Source: Calliphora vicina | Lineage: Eukaryota > Arthropoda > Insecta > Diptera > Calliphoridae | Direction: 5' to 3' | Length of the DNA stretch: 64,000 nt | Assembly: GCF_958450345.1 (NCBI RefSeq) | Contig: NC_088780.1 | Location: forward strand, 116,510,226 to 116,574,225 | Shown: piece after piece, positions 22,075-32,311 of the stretch | Position numbering within the stretch: position 1 is the stretch's first letter | Layout: every line of letters begins with the position of its first letter | Notes under the pieces: generated by a model | Databases searched by the model: none | What the model saw: the letters and a program-made list of their open reading frames with translations, nothing else | Told to the model about the DNA's origin: nothing | Program-made: the position numbers and the translations under genes

Positions 22075-23372
22075 AGGAGTGAGATCGAAAAATTCTTAAC
22101 ATACATATATGTTTATAAAAAAGAAACCACTAAACTTACAGCTTTAATTTTTTTTTTATTTGATTGAAATTATTATTACAATTTACAAAAAAAATTATTT
22201 TTATAGTTTTAATCACTAGTGATGAAATTTTGAACCTTTTTCGGAAACCCTTCCATTAACGTTTTTATAGTGCTTTCTGTCACTTTGCTCGAACATGTAG
22301 TCCATCTCCGTTTAAAATCTACCACACTTTTGGACACCTTTTTTGTACTCTTCAATTCTCTTTTAACAAGAGCCCAATATCTCTCCACTGGCCTTAGCTC
22401 CGGGCAGTTTGGAGGATTTGCCTCTCTTGGTACAAATACCACATTATTGTTCTTGTACCACTCAAGGGCTTGTTTGCCATAGTGACAGGATGCCAAGTCA
22501 GGCCAAAAATAAGTGGACACATTATGAAGTCTTATGAATGGAAGCAGCCTTTTTTGTAAACATTCCTTGATGTAAATTTCGGTATTTATAGAGCCCGTTG
22601 TAACAAATGAGTGGCTTCTTTTGCCGCAACTGCATATTGCTTGCCATACCAAGAACTTTCTGGGAAATTTTGTCTGCTTTTGGGTCCTAAACTTTTCTTC
22701 AACATTCCCTCGAGCATCAGCAACATAAAATTTTTGACCTGGAAGTTGCGAAAAATCTGCCAGAACATACGTTTCGTCATCCATTATGCAGCAAGAATAT
22801 TTTTTTATAAAACTTGACTTCAATTTCCGTGCTCTGTTTTTGGCCTCTAAATTTTTAGTAGCGTTCCTGTCAGGAACTTTTTGAGCCTTGTATGTTTTTA
22901 AACCTGCATTAGCTTTAACTTTTCGTACCAAATAGTCCGAGCACTGAGCTAACCGGGCTGCTTTCCTACCGGATGTGTTGGGAGCTCTTTTGAAAATGCG
23001 TTCTATTTTTTTGGCTTTAGAAACATCATGTGGACCATTCCTTCTACCTGAACCAGGTTTTCTATCAACTGACAAGTTCTCCCGGTACTGTTTAATAACA
23101 TTGGAAACAGTTTGACGGCAGACCTTTGTATGCTTGGCCAACTTTTTGTAAGACCAAGTTGGGTTTTGTTGAAAATATTTAATAATTTCAGTACGCACTT
23201 TTTTCTGGTCACTCATTTTAATCAGATTAACAAAAAAATTAATATAATTGACATTACACATAATAACTGACATGTTTTTCAAAGGTAACTTGATCAAAAA
23301 AAAATTCAAATAATACTTGGGTTAAAAAATGTAATGAAAAACGTGTGTTAAGAATTTTTCGATCTCACTCCT
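22075..23372 (-). mobile_element. complete Tc1/mariner-superfamily transposon (DD37E), 1298 bp
   Basis: The 27-bp terminal inverted repeats (22075-22101 and 23346-23372) start AGGAGTGAGATCGAAAAATT and are identical. TA flanks both ends (22073-22074 and 23373-23374). Between them is one open transposase frame on the minus strand with a 156-base leader, and AATAAA (minus strand, 22155-22160) lies between the stop and the near TIR. Identical TIRs and an uninterrupted gene are signs of recent insertion and possible activity. Everything around it is decayed. Confidence 0.95.
22209..23216 (-). CDS. DD37E transposase of IS630/Tc1/mariner superfamily
   Basis: A 335-residue cut-and-paste DNA transposase that would act in the nucleus on its own TIRs. 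The first helix-turn-helix lies at about residues 22-45 (KKLAKHTKVCRQTVSNVIKQ), a basic GSGRRNG hinge at 56-61 stands where Tc1 proteins have GRPR, and a second helical DNA-binding unit covers about 68-110. The catalytic triad is D147 (IMDDETYV), D240 (WPDLASCHYG) and E278 (CPELRPVERYW), with 37 residues between the last two, hence DD37E. Length fits the family (330-350). I chose MSDQKK at 23216 because the frame could start as early as 23309, but those 31 extra residues are hydrophobic and run close to the TIR. No stops or frameshifts. DD37E elements are best known from mosquitoes. Confidence 0.93.
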   Translation of the reverse strand: MSDQKKVRTEIIKYFQQNPTWSYKKLAKHTKVCRQTVSNVIKQYRENLSVDRKPGSGRRNGPHDVSKAKKIERIFKRAPNTSGRKAARLAQCSDYLVRKVKANAGLKTYKAQKVPDRNATKNLEAKNRARKLKSSFIKKYSCCIMDDETYVLADFSQLPGQKFYVADARGNVEEKFRTQKQTKFPRKFLVWQAICSCGKRSHSFVTTGSINTEIYIKECLQKRLLPFIRLHNVSTYFWPDLASCHYGKQALEWYKNNNVVFVPREANPPNCPELRPVERYWALVKRELKSTKKVSKSVVDFKRRWTTCSSKVTESTIKTLMEGFPKKVQNFITSD

Positions 23373-23374
23373 TA

Positions 23375-25092
23375 TTATAACTATAATGGAGCATCATTAG
23401 AAACGGTCCGTATGATTTTGACTATGACGCGCTTAGTAGTCACATAGCACATGAAGCAATGGACCTATTGTGATAGGAGTTTTCTGAGAAATTTGTGACC
23501 AGTGAGTTACCTAGTATTTGTCAACATTTAGCGTTGATCAATTGACTCAAATTATAATTTATCTAGAAACCAAATGCATACAAACTAAAAACATGATTGA
23601 TGTGATCATAATAGAACAGATGCTGTGAAATTATATTATGGTTCGTTTATGGCCATCTTAACATAACATGATAGCTAATAAGATTATATTATGGTAGAGC
23701 CGAACCATATTATGATTATCGAAATAAAAGTAGTTAATCATATAGTCGTTTGCGATAAACATTTAACTCGAAATTATACTGTCTTTATTTGATAATTATT
23801 GCAACATAAGATTATTTAGAATTGCTTGAGCTTTCTAGATATTGCCTTTAAACCACGATCTGCAGAAAATGCTAAAGTTAAATAGTATCCTTTTTTTAAT
23901 TTTCTTTACCAATTCCCCCATACACTTGAAACAGTGTCCATGTTGAACTACTTACGTTAAGTATTACGTGTTTTATGGTTGTTATTATTATTTTTATTGT
24001 TTTAGACGATTTCCTCTGCCTGTCTGTATCATTTATCTATCTATTCATATCCAAACATACCGTTATGCCAATTTCATTGGGGAATTTATATTTGTTTTAT
24101 TATTATTTTATTTTTTCGGTTGCTGTTGCTTTGGCCTCCGTTATTTAATTGTTTAGTCTTCGGTTATTGGTCATTGTTTTTATGGGTTTTATTTGTTTGT
24201 TTATACTCCTTGTTACGATTCTTATTATTGTGTTTTCCTTTTCATTTGGGATTTAAAGATACTGAGATACTAATTTAATTTGTTGTTAATAAACATTAAA
24301 GAGGAAAGTAAAACAAAATGTATATACTGCAACGAGGCCATTTTGTATACAAGTACTATATAATTGGCTTTAAGAATGAGATAATCAAATAATTTTCAGT
24401 TAATTATGTTAACGAAAAAACAAATTACGGCAGGAAGTAGAAAAGGTAAAATAAGATACTTGTAAAAATAATATAATATGACAGTAATAGTGAATACACT
24501 TTTCGTGGTTGATGAACGATTTCAAATTCTTGAGAATTTATTTTTTTAAATATAATTATATTGTATTATTGAAAAGCTGTGCTGATTTCAGGAAATCTGT
24601 TTTTTAACTTAATGATTTACACACGTAAAATTCGGTCAAAAGCTTTTAAACACCGACTGATAGTTGGAAAACTGAAAATAGACATTTGAGAATTTTACTC
24701 CTTTTATTATTTAGTCCGTAACTTCAACAAATAGATAACTACGATGTAAAATACCCAGCAGATAAATTTACTTGAAAGGTAACTTGACATTAATTTCAAA
24801 TCTATATATATGGCTAAAAATTACCAACTATTTTTACTCCATAAGTAACTAGGCACTGATTGATATATATTTGTTGATAGTTTTTGCAATCAATGACATT
24901 TTTTAAATTCTATCAAATTTAAATACTTTAATATTTGCAAATGTCATTTAAAATACTTTATAAATTAAATTGATTCCGTATTACGTGGATAGATGACAAA
25001 TTATTAATCAAATAACCATCTATTTATATTGATTTTATTTTTGTTTTTATAAACCATTTCATTATAAACAATTTTTACTATTTATTATCTGT
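23375..25092. other. unassigned AT-rich DNA
   Basis: A weak inverted pair (ATATTATGGTTCG near 23634 and CGAACCATATTAT near 23702) is present. No gene is recognised. The piece 23385-23470 could be decayed coding DNA but matches nothing I can name. Confidence 0.35.
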
Positions 25093-25100
25093 CTATGTAT

Positions 25101-26160
25101 TAGGGTATTCAATTAATCGGGTTTCTGGTTTAATCGGTTAATCGAGCAAATAATTAATCGGGTTTAGATTTAGTCGGTTAATAATCGGTTAATTTAAAAT
25201 TATTCGATTAACCGAATAATTTCTATTTTAAATTGAAAATACAAAAACGAATTTTGTGTACAAAAACATAAAAAAACAGCAAATAAGGTATTTGAGATCA
25301 TTTTTGTAAACATATCGCCTATTTGCTGCAACAACGTCATAACTCAAAATCCATGTTTTTTGAACTGAGTAATATAACCTTTCATATAGTTTTATCAGTT
25401 TTCAAAAAAGTCAATTTTTGTGTCAGAGTGTTTTTTTGTTGTAATTAACAAAATTAAAATTCATGTTTTCTCGAATGTTTGATAAGTAAAAATTTGGGTT
25501 AAATACCGATTAGAAAGATATTAACATCTACTATTTATATTTCTGCAATCGCATGATTTGTTGAAAATTTATTTAAGAAATAGTAAAATGTCATAAAACG
25601 TTCAAAGACGTTTTTCTCGAAACGACTTTTTTGGAATTATGAAGTTGTTGCAGCAAATGAGTTGTTTAGGGTTTTAGTGAGATCTTCTTATATAATTTTT
25701 TTTATAAAAATAATATAATTTAACCAATTTTTTTTTCTTTAGATTTAATAAAACTTTTCTTGGAAAAAAACTCTTTCACTGATTGTATATGTTGGAGAAA
25801 TCAAAAGCATGATAAAGAATATTCCTTTTTGGATTGTTTTAGATTTTGATTAATTTAATAGTTTCGTTTAGTTATGATAAAAGACTCATTTCAAAAAAAA
25901 GTTTCGTCTATAATCATATTTAGTGGATGTTCAAAAAATATTTAATTTTAATTTGAAATTTGTATTTGAACTTAAAGGGAAAAATAAATACAAAACAATT
26001 TTTTAAAGTCCAAAAAAAGGAATTTCGTTTAATCGGTTAATCGACACAAATTAATCGGTTTATTTGTTATTTGAAAATCGGCAATTTTAAACTATTCGAA
26101 CAGTTAACTGTCCAAAATTAATCGGTTAACCGATTAACGGTTAATCGATTGAATACCCTA
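25101..26160. mobile_element. hAT-type non-autonomous element with perfect 8-bp duplication, 1060 bp
   Basis: Starts TAGGGTATTCAATTAATCGG and ends with the inverse CGATTGAATACCCTA. CTATGTAT lies at 25093-25100 and again at 26161-26168. The ~110 subterminal bases on each side repeat ATTAATCGGTTAATCG phrases. It shares the first 10 terminal bases with the element at 10775 but has a different subterminal motif, so it is a related subfamily. No transposase was recognised inside. Confidence 0.88.
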
Positions 26161-26168
26161 CTATGTAT

Positions 26169-27495
26169 GTATATTTGTGCTTCAAATACAAATAAACTTC
26201 ATATCGCTTAATTGCTAAAAATGTGGCAAATTTTCAATTGGCAATTTATAGCGTTAAATTACAAATACAAAAAGCTAAATGATAGAAAAAAATTTAAAAA
26301 AAAAACTTCAAAATGAAAATGTTTGATGCCTAATGAGTTTACAGCCATGACCACATATAGAAAAAACATATACATACAGAGATACAAATACTCAATACAA
26401 TCAAAATATTTATTTAAATGTTAGTTTAACACTAACTAAGCAGACGTGTGCTGCAAACATTTGTAGACATACTAATATTCCTACAAATACTTGTACATTA
26501 GACCTGCCCTTAAAAGAAATGTGTCTCGGTTAAATAAGGCCTTATATGTTTTCTATTCACATCTATACACTTTTACGTGTCGATAAACTGACAGTTCTCA
26601 TACAAAAAAATGTTAATTGTAGGTTTATCGTTACGAAAAACGATAACCAGATATTGAGAAAATGGGTGTTAATCAGATTTATTCTGTCAAGCAGCCCGGT
26701 GGCGAAGCTAGATTTAGATCCCCTTGATTTATATATTTAATACGTATCCCTAAAATTGGTTCCACCACTCAGTAAATTGGGCGAATTAAGCTATGCTCTT
26801 AAAATAACATAGTCATTAGTAATGAACATGTAAATTCAGTCTCAACAGTAAATTGTCTTGAAGAATTTCTTCCAGATAATCATTGACGTTTTGAAGACTG
26901 ATACGGGAACTGGTCCCTCTGACAATAGTTATGTATATCTGAAATATATTTACTAAATTCCAGACAGCGATATAATAACATACATTATCTGCGAGGCGAA
27001 TCGAGATACTTATTAGTACGTGCTAGAAACATCCACCGTCGACAGTTATGTGGACAATTATTCTGCAATTAATCTAATAGAATAACATCATGTTTGCTTC
27101 AGAACATTCGATGAACCAAATGATATAAGATTTCGTGAGAAATAGATATAGTTGAACAACTATAATATAATAATGGATGGATATGAAAGGCACTAGTATA
27201 CACACTGACGTAGATATTCTTTCGCCAAACTGTCAAATGTGCCTGATAGATGTCTACTATTAACACTAGCATTATATCTAAATTCATATTCATATAAATG
27301 TATATATTAATGCCGTTTGATACACATTCGTATACCTAAAGAGTGGCCAAAAAAATGAACTCAATATTTGAATTTCATAACATTTGTGTACTAAAGAGTT
27401 GCCTCCAGTTCTAGTTTTACAGCTCACATTTTAGGGGTAGTGAAAATAGAGAATTTCATGAGTTTTCATTGTAGAATATTTCAAAACTAATTAAA
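26169..27495. other. unassigned, partly higher complexity
   Basis: Positions 26540-27290 have less simple sequence than their surroundings and could be an old retroelement. Translations on both strands are broken by many stops and I cannot identify a domain. Confidence 0.35.
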
Positions 27496-27552
27496 AACAA
27501 GTAAGAGAGCTATATTCGGCTGTGCTCAATCTTTTATACCCTTCACCAAATT
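27496..27552 (+). mobile_element. terminal fragment of dispersed repeat (ATTCGGCTGTGC family)
   Basis: CAAGTAAGAGAGCTATATTC then GGCTGTGCTCAATCTTTTAT and ACCCTTCACC match, in reverse complement, GTATACAAGATTCGGCACAG at 60532 onward. The rest of the element is not seen here. Confidence 0.6.
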
Positions 27553-27796
27553 ATACTTCAAAATAAAAAAATTTAAATATTTTTAGGTGAACAAAATTTT
27601 TTTCAGTTTTTGGAAAAAAAAATTTTTCGAATTGTTTTTTTTTTAAATTTAAATTTTTATTTTGTTTTTTAATTTTTTTTTTGGTGAAAAAAAAAAAATT
27701 GTTAATCGTCAGAATTTCCAAATGTTTGGTGCGAATTTTGAACTGGAGGAAACATTGAACCATACTTCTTGGAAAATTAGGCAGATTAAGCATAGA

Positions 27797-28065
27797 CTGT
27801 TATTGCTGCTCTACATCGCGACTTGATAGCAGAGTTATCTCTGCTTAAATTGTATGACGACATGTGATTTCAACAAGACAATTTATTCAATTATCTCTCA
27901 TTTCGTTGATCCGAATAGAGCCTCTATATTGTGTGATTTAATATTATTGGATTTTGTGTTATGGAGTTATTTGTTCTGTGCCAACAAACTAATAAAGACG
28001 AAGACATTTAAGGAGGAAATTCAATGGTGCACATTGAAATTCAGCTTATAAAAAATGTGGACAAA
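27797..28065 (+). pseudogene. second mariner-like transposase remnant
   Basis: Frames give ALHRDLIAELSLLKLYDDM, a stop, FQQDN, and after a gap LCDLILLDFVLWSYLFCANK with TFKEEI. This is the same C-terminal catalytic block as at 21520-21960: 'fqqD' for the second catalytic residue and 'cDl.plDf.lWgyl' for the third. At least one stop and one frameshift make it dead. It diverges from the 21520 copy, so both are old. Confidence 0.7.
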
Positions 28066-28954
28066 AGGCAGCGTATGTGATTTTATTTAGTTCAAATATT
28101 GCATAATTTTAGGCAAATACTTTAAAATACAATCCACTACTTCAGATGCATTTACGTCAAAAATGAGAAAAATAGTAAATATAAAATAGTAAAAATAGTA
28201 AAATCTAAAAATTCAGTTGATTTTATATTAGAAAAAAATAATATTATTGTCTTAAAGCGTGGAAACAAAAATATTAATCATACCCCGTAGTCCATTTAAT
28301 TACTTTATGATTTAAAATAAGTACCAATACTAAAATGTTCAATTGTACCAATCCTAATACAGTTTCACTGTATTTTCGTACTCTCATGCACGTCGGAGTA
28401 TTGAGTTGTGTTTAGCTTTAAAATAAATAAACAGTCAACCCCAGCCACTTGAATAGTTCGATTGCCCCTGCCATATGATCTGCAAATAAACAACTGCATT
28501 GGTAATTGTGGCTAAAACGGTTGTGGTCAAATATTCGCTCACTCGTTTTCCATTCAGCAATTCCATGTGCTAGCGAAAAAAAGAAAAACATCCTGACGCC
28601 AATTGTCTAACGGTCTGACTGTTTAACTAAATGACTGTGCATTTGGTTGTATTGGCGTCTGATGTGTATGTTTGTTATGCACATGCTACCAAACGAACTA
28701 AAAGCAAAACTATTTTATAAACATTGAACAAATATTAGCGCAATTTTTTTTTCTTATTGTGTTAATGTTTAGTTGTATGTGAGAGCACGAAAATGACTGC
28801 ATTTATTGAGGAGTATGTTATAAAGTGTTTGAGTGTGTGAATGTGGCCTTTTAATTTTCCAATAGTGTCATATAAAGTCAATGTATTGATATTGTTTAGT
28901 ATCCAAACTATTTAACCAATTAACTTTGACAATTCGAGTGTAAATGCTAAAGTT
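28066..28954. other. unassigned, unusually balanced composition at 28380-28690
   Basis: 28380-28690 is richer in G and C than the background and lacks repeats I recognise. It could be conserved non-coding DNA, but nothing in the sequence proves it. Confidence 0.35.
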
Positions 28955-29009
28955 TTTAGAAATTATTAAATTAAAATTTTTTTACTCAAGAAATTAAATT
29001 TTGAACACT

Positions 29010-29463
29010 GAGAAGATAATACAGTCTTTTGTTAAGTATTATTGTCTCTGTATTTTGGTCTGATTTATGTCCAGCAATTCTTGTTTTTAGTTTAATTTTC
29101 GATGTACCCACATAAACTTTATTACAAATTTTATTATCATTTCCGTCACAAGGTATTTTAAATACTATATTCGACGTATCTCATTTTTGTATATTATCTT
29201 TTGTCTTACTAAATAATTTATTTAATATATTTAAGTTTTGTATGCCATTCTATATTTATTCGTATCGAATATTTTCGATTCTTCTAATCTTTTTGAAATT
29301 TCTGGCACATAAGTTAATGATTTGTAAATTTTTGGTTCAACTGTATTAGATGTATTATTTATATCTATCTTTATATTGTCTTATTAATTTATTAATTAGT
29401 TGAATTGGAAAATTATTGTCACTTAATATATTTTTTTCTATTACATTTTTAGCAATATTTATA
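29010..29463 (-). pseudogene. Penelope C-terminal linker and GIY-YIG endonuclease fragment
   Basis: One frame reads IVFKIPCDGNDNKICNKVYV then GTSKIKLKTRIAGHKSDQ. KVYVGTS is the second half of the GIY-YIG motif, R in KTRIAGHKSD follows the conserved pattern, and CDGNDNKIC carries the spaced cysteines seen before the domain in fly Penelope proteins. The linker before it reads FPIQLINKLIRQYKDR and KSLTYVPEISKRLEE. The domain ends early, near TETIILNKRL. Confidence 0.78.
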
Positions 29464-29641
29464 ATGATTCGCATAGATGGGCACTTTGCAGTACCAGTAC
29501 TTTTTCAGTATATATTTATTTTTACTGATTACTGGAAAAAAATCAGTATTCAGCTAATTTTACTGACTACTGGAAAAAAATCAGTATTCAGTAAATTTTA
29601 CTGATTACTAAAAATAATTTCAGTAATCAGTAAATTTTACT

Positions 29642-30638
29642 GGTACCGTGAAATAACTCCCAAATGAAATAACTCCCCACTCTTTGGGACTTATTTCATT
29701 ATGAAACAACTCCTAACGCATAAGGAGTTATTTCATAATTTTTTGTTGGGAGTTATTTCATAATGCAATAACTCCCAATGAAATTTTTGTTGGGTTTTAT
29801 TTCATTTTATTTTGGGAATTAGGAGTTATTTCACTGTATTGGGAGTTATTTCATTTTTGTTGGGTTCTACTTTGCAAAAGCAGAACCCATGAATATCAAA
29901 AACTGGCTTCACTCAGAAAAGTCTTTTGCATTGCCGGCCTTTGGCCGGGCGCTACGGTTTTCTCCTCTGGGGTGTATCAAAAACTGGCTTCGCTCAGAAA
30001 AGTTTTTTGCATTGCCGGCCTTTGGCCGTGCGCAAAGGTTTTCTCCTTTGGGGTGTATCTAAAACCGGCTGAAATATTATAAAACCTTTCTGCAATGAAA
30101 GAAATCTTTTTTGAGCGAAGCCAGATTTTGATACACCCCAGAGGAGAAAACCTTAGCGACCGGACGAAGGCCGGCAATGCAAAAAACTTTTCTGAGCGAA
30201 GCCAGTTTTTGATACACCCCAGAGGAGAAAACCTTAGCGACCGGAAGAAGGCCGGCAATGCAAAACAAATTTTCTGAGCGAAGCCAGTTTTTGACACATC
30301 CCAGAGGAGTAAAACTTTGCGCTACGCTGTAGGCCCGCAATGCAAAAAATTTTTGGTAAGCGAAGAATAATTTCACTTTTGTAGTTCATTTTTTTAGATT
30401 GCATAAATAAATTGCTTCACATTGGGAATTATTTCTTTTCTATTGGGATTTATTTCATTGGGAGTTATTTCACTTTTTTGGGACTAATATTTTTAAAATT
30501 ATGAAACCGCCGATTATTGGGAGTAATTTCATTTTTCCCTTTGGTAGTTATTTCATTTTTCAAGTTTGGAAATTATTTAATTTTTGATGGGAATTATTTC
30601 ATTGGGAGTTATTTCACTGGGAGCTATTTCACGGTACC
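29642..30638. mobile_element. foldback element with 9-bp duplication, nested in the hAT, 997 bp
   Basis: Ends GGTACCGTGAAATAACTCCC and its inverse are shared with the element at 14749. The exact 9-bp repeat AATTTTACT flanks it (29633-29641 and 30639-30647). The target sequence is the internal repeat of the host hAT element, so the order of insertion is certain. The centre is an inverted array of 81-bp units. Confidence 0.9.
29894..30360. repeat. inverted array of an 81-bp unit inside the foldback
   Basis: TATCAAAAACTGGCTTCNCT recurs at 29894, 29975 and 30056 (81-bp steps), each unit carrying GCATTGCCGGCCTTTGGCCG and TTCTCCTCTGGGGTG. From about 30100 to 30360 three units run in the opposite direction. 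Because 81 is divisible by three, frames of 60-106 codons stay open on both strands and encode repeats such as VAKVFSSGVYQKLASLRKVF. No start context or second-copy conservation supports a protein. Confidence 0.88.
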
Positions 30639-31139
30639 AATTTTACTGAATACTGAAAAAAAATCAATAATCCGTAAATTTTACTAATTAATGATTACTG
30701 ATAAGAATGCAGTATCCGGACGTTTTTACTAGATACCAAAAAAAGGTAAGTACCATAGATGGGAACTTTGAAGTACCATTACTTACTAAGTACTTGACTT
30801 CAATGACATTTCGAGTTAAAATTAACATCAATAGAAGATTTTTTTAATTTTTTGTGAAAACCTCAAAATACTGGAATCTAATTTATTGATTACTGAAAAT
30901 AATTTATTATTATTGAAAAAATTCAGTAATCAGTAAAATTTACTGAATACTGATTTTTTTTTCAGTAATCAGTAAAAATTTACTAAAATAATCAGTAAGC
31001 ATTTACTGATTACTGAAACGCTTACTGCAGTAAAAAAGTAATGCAGTATACCCATGTTTAATGATTCGTTTATTGTGTTTAGAATAATAGTTAATGATTC
31101 TTCCAGAGGCCGTTGGTTTCTAATAATAATATATTATGA

Positions 31140-31400
31140 AGTTGTTTTTCCTCCTATTGAAATTTTGAATCGTGCTTTTTCTCTATTGTAAATTTAATAT
31201 ATTGATTGAAATCTTTAAATGTTATTAACATGTCATTAATTGCATGTTCAGAAATAACATACAACAAATTATCTACATACTTTGTCATTATTTTTGCTTT
31301 GACATTGATAAGTAATACAAGGACAAACGATTTCATCATTCAATATTTGAAAATTAAAGATTCTTGTGCTGACCTTACTGCAGAAGCTATAGTGTAGTTT
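31140..31400 (-). pseudogene. Penelope-type reverse transcriptase fragment
   Basis: The frame reads KIMTKYVDNLLYVISEHAIN then MLITFKDFNQYIKFTIEK. KYVDN corresponds to the YxDD catalytic box, with the second aspartate changed to N, followed by the typical 'tfn.yn..i.FTiE.e' stretch of Penelope RTs. Upstream RT motifs are reduced to scattered stops. It cannot be active. Confidence 0.75.
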
Positions 31401-31470
31401 TCAATAAATTTATTAATAAATAAAAATGCTCTTTTGCTTATAAAAAAACTGTCTTTATATTGTATATATT

Positions 31471-32105
31471 ATATAATTTAATAGTCTTTTATCTCCTGGA
31501 TTTTAAACTTAACTCTTTTTATTAAATGACAATATAGTTCTTTCAGCTCATTTCATTTATTTTTTTGTCATTAAAATTTTTATTATTATTTTGTTTTAAT
31601 ATTTTATTTAATATCTTTTATGGCTTTCCAATGACCTATAAAATGTATATATACCAACATACCACAATATTGTTGTTAATTTTTTTTATATAGATTCACT
31701 TTCTTTATAGTTTTTCATATACTGTATTACGTGGCCATAGTTCAGTGCACATTATACAATATAAAATTTGTGCAACGTTGAAATAATAAAACAAAAAAGT
31801 TTTCTATATATTGCGAGAAATAGAAAGATTTCTCTGTTTCTCTGTATATCAGTTCGTGTCTATGCAGTTAAAAGGCCAGTTTTATGGCCATTAAAACAAA
31901 AAGCGAAAAAAAGAACAAAGTTTAATGCAACTTTTTCTGTTTTATGTTGTTGGGTTTCGATTTCTTTCTGTAACCCACCATGTTCATGACGACTACCATG
32001 ATGTGGATGTTGTAGGTGGTGTTGCCATGGCAATGGCACTAATAATAATGAGTAGTATGATCATAACTCGAGTATATTTCATAGTGAACTGTAAACCAAA
32101 CAAGT
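31471..32105. other. unassigned AT-rich DNA
   Basis: No identifiable coding or repeat feature. TAATTTATTATTTC (32106-32119) holds the minus-strand AATAAA assigned to the candidate exon at 32177. Confidence 0.35.
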
Positions 32106-32176
32106 GTTAATAATTTATTATTTCTTTTTTATATAAATAATTATCAACAAAAAAAAAAAAATAAAAAGGTCAGAGT

Positions 32177-32311
32177 TTATATTGTACGTTTAGAAACAAA
32201 AGCGTTATTTGCAGTTTTACCCGTTTTTATGCATTTTAATGAATATTGACTAATAAATTTTGTAATGTCATCGTTTACAATTCCTAGATTCTCTGCTGTT
32301 AATAGACATAC
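32177..32311 (-). CDS. candidate last exon of an unidentified host gene
   Basis: On the minus strand a long pyrimidine tract ends in TTTTTCTCTTTGCAG (acceptor at 32312-32313), with CTAAATTAAT upstream as a possible branch site. The exon then codes VCLLTAENLGIVNDDITKFI, then SQYSLKCIKTGKTANNAF and VSKRTI, and stops at 32177. AATAAA follows on the same strand about 60 bases on. The composition is varied and mostly polar, unlike the low-complexity chance frames nearby. I do not recognise the protein, the entering phase is assumed to be 0, and no upstream exon was found. Confidence 0.4.
   Translation of the reverse strand, partial: VCLLTAENLGIVNDDITKFISQYSLKCIKTGKTANNAFVSKRTI

Larger units (their letters stand above)
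29472..31060. mobile_element. hAT-type element nested in the Penelope copy
   Basis: Ends are CATAGATGGGCACTTTGCAG and (inverted) TAAACATGGGTATACTGCAT, sharing ATGGG and TGCAGTA/TGCATTA at matching distances. The exact 8-bp repeat ATGATTCG flanks it (29464-29471 and 31061-31068), as hAT requires. The interior is dominated by repeats of ACTGATTACTG and CAGTAATCAGTAAA in both orientations. Without the nested 997-bp foldback and its duplication it is about 580 bp long. A second start-like phrase (TAGATGGGAACTTTGAAGTA) occurs at 30757. Confidence 0.8.
28955..31470 (-). mobile_element. Penelope-like retroelement, decayed, split by a nested hAT insertion
   Basis: The minus strand encodes, before the interruption, an RT fragment (31154-31339) and, after it, a linker and a GIY-YIG endonuclease (about 29000-29460). 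RT plus C-terminal GIY-YIG is the diagnostic architecture of Penelope-like elements. The hAT at 29472-31060 duplicated ATGATTCG when it landed here; removing it and one duplication copy rejoins the element. The 5' limit near 31470 and the 3' limit near 28955 are approximate. Confidence 0.82.

Noticed and set aside
23003..23212. Alternative 69-codon frame overlapping the DD37E transposase
   Set aside because: It is a shifted-frame shadow of the N-terminal part of the transposase gene.
28402..28515. Minus-strand acceptor-like TTTATTTGCAG followed by 37 open codons
   Set aside because: The pyrimidine tract is short, the peptide matches nothing known, no polyA signal or donor is well placed, and the best frame needs a chosen phase.
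30077..30376. 99-106-codon frames with 27-residue repeats as a real gene
   Set aside because: They arise from an 81-bp non-coding repeat unit whose length preserves frame on several strands; no start context, splice or polyA arrangement supports expression. Kept as a finding to test, not as a gene.
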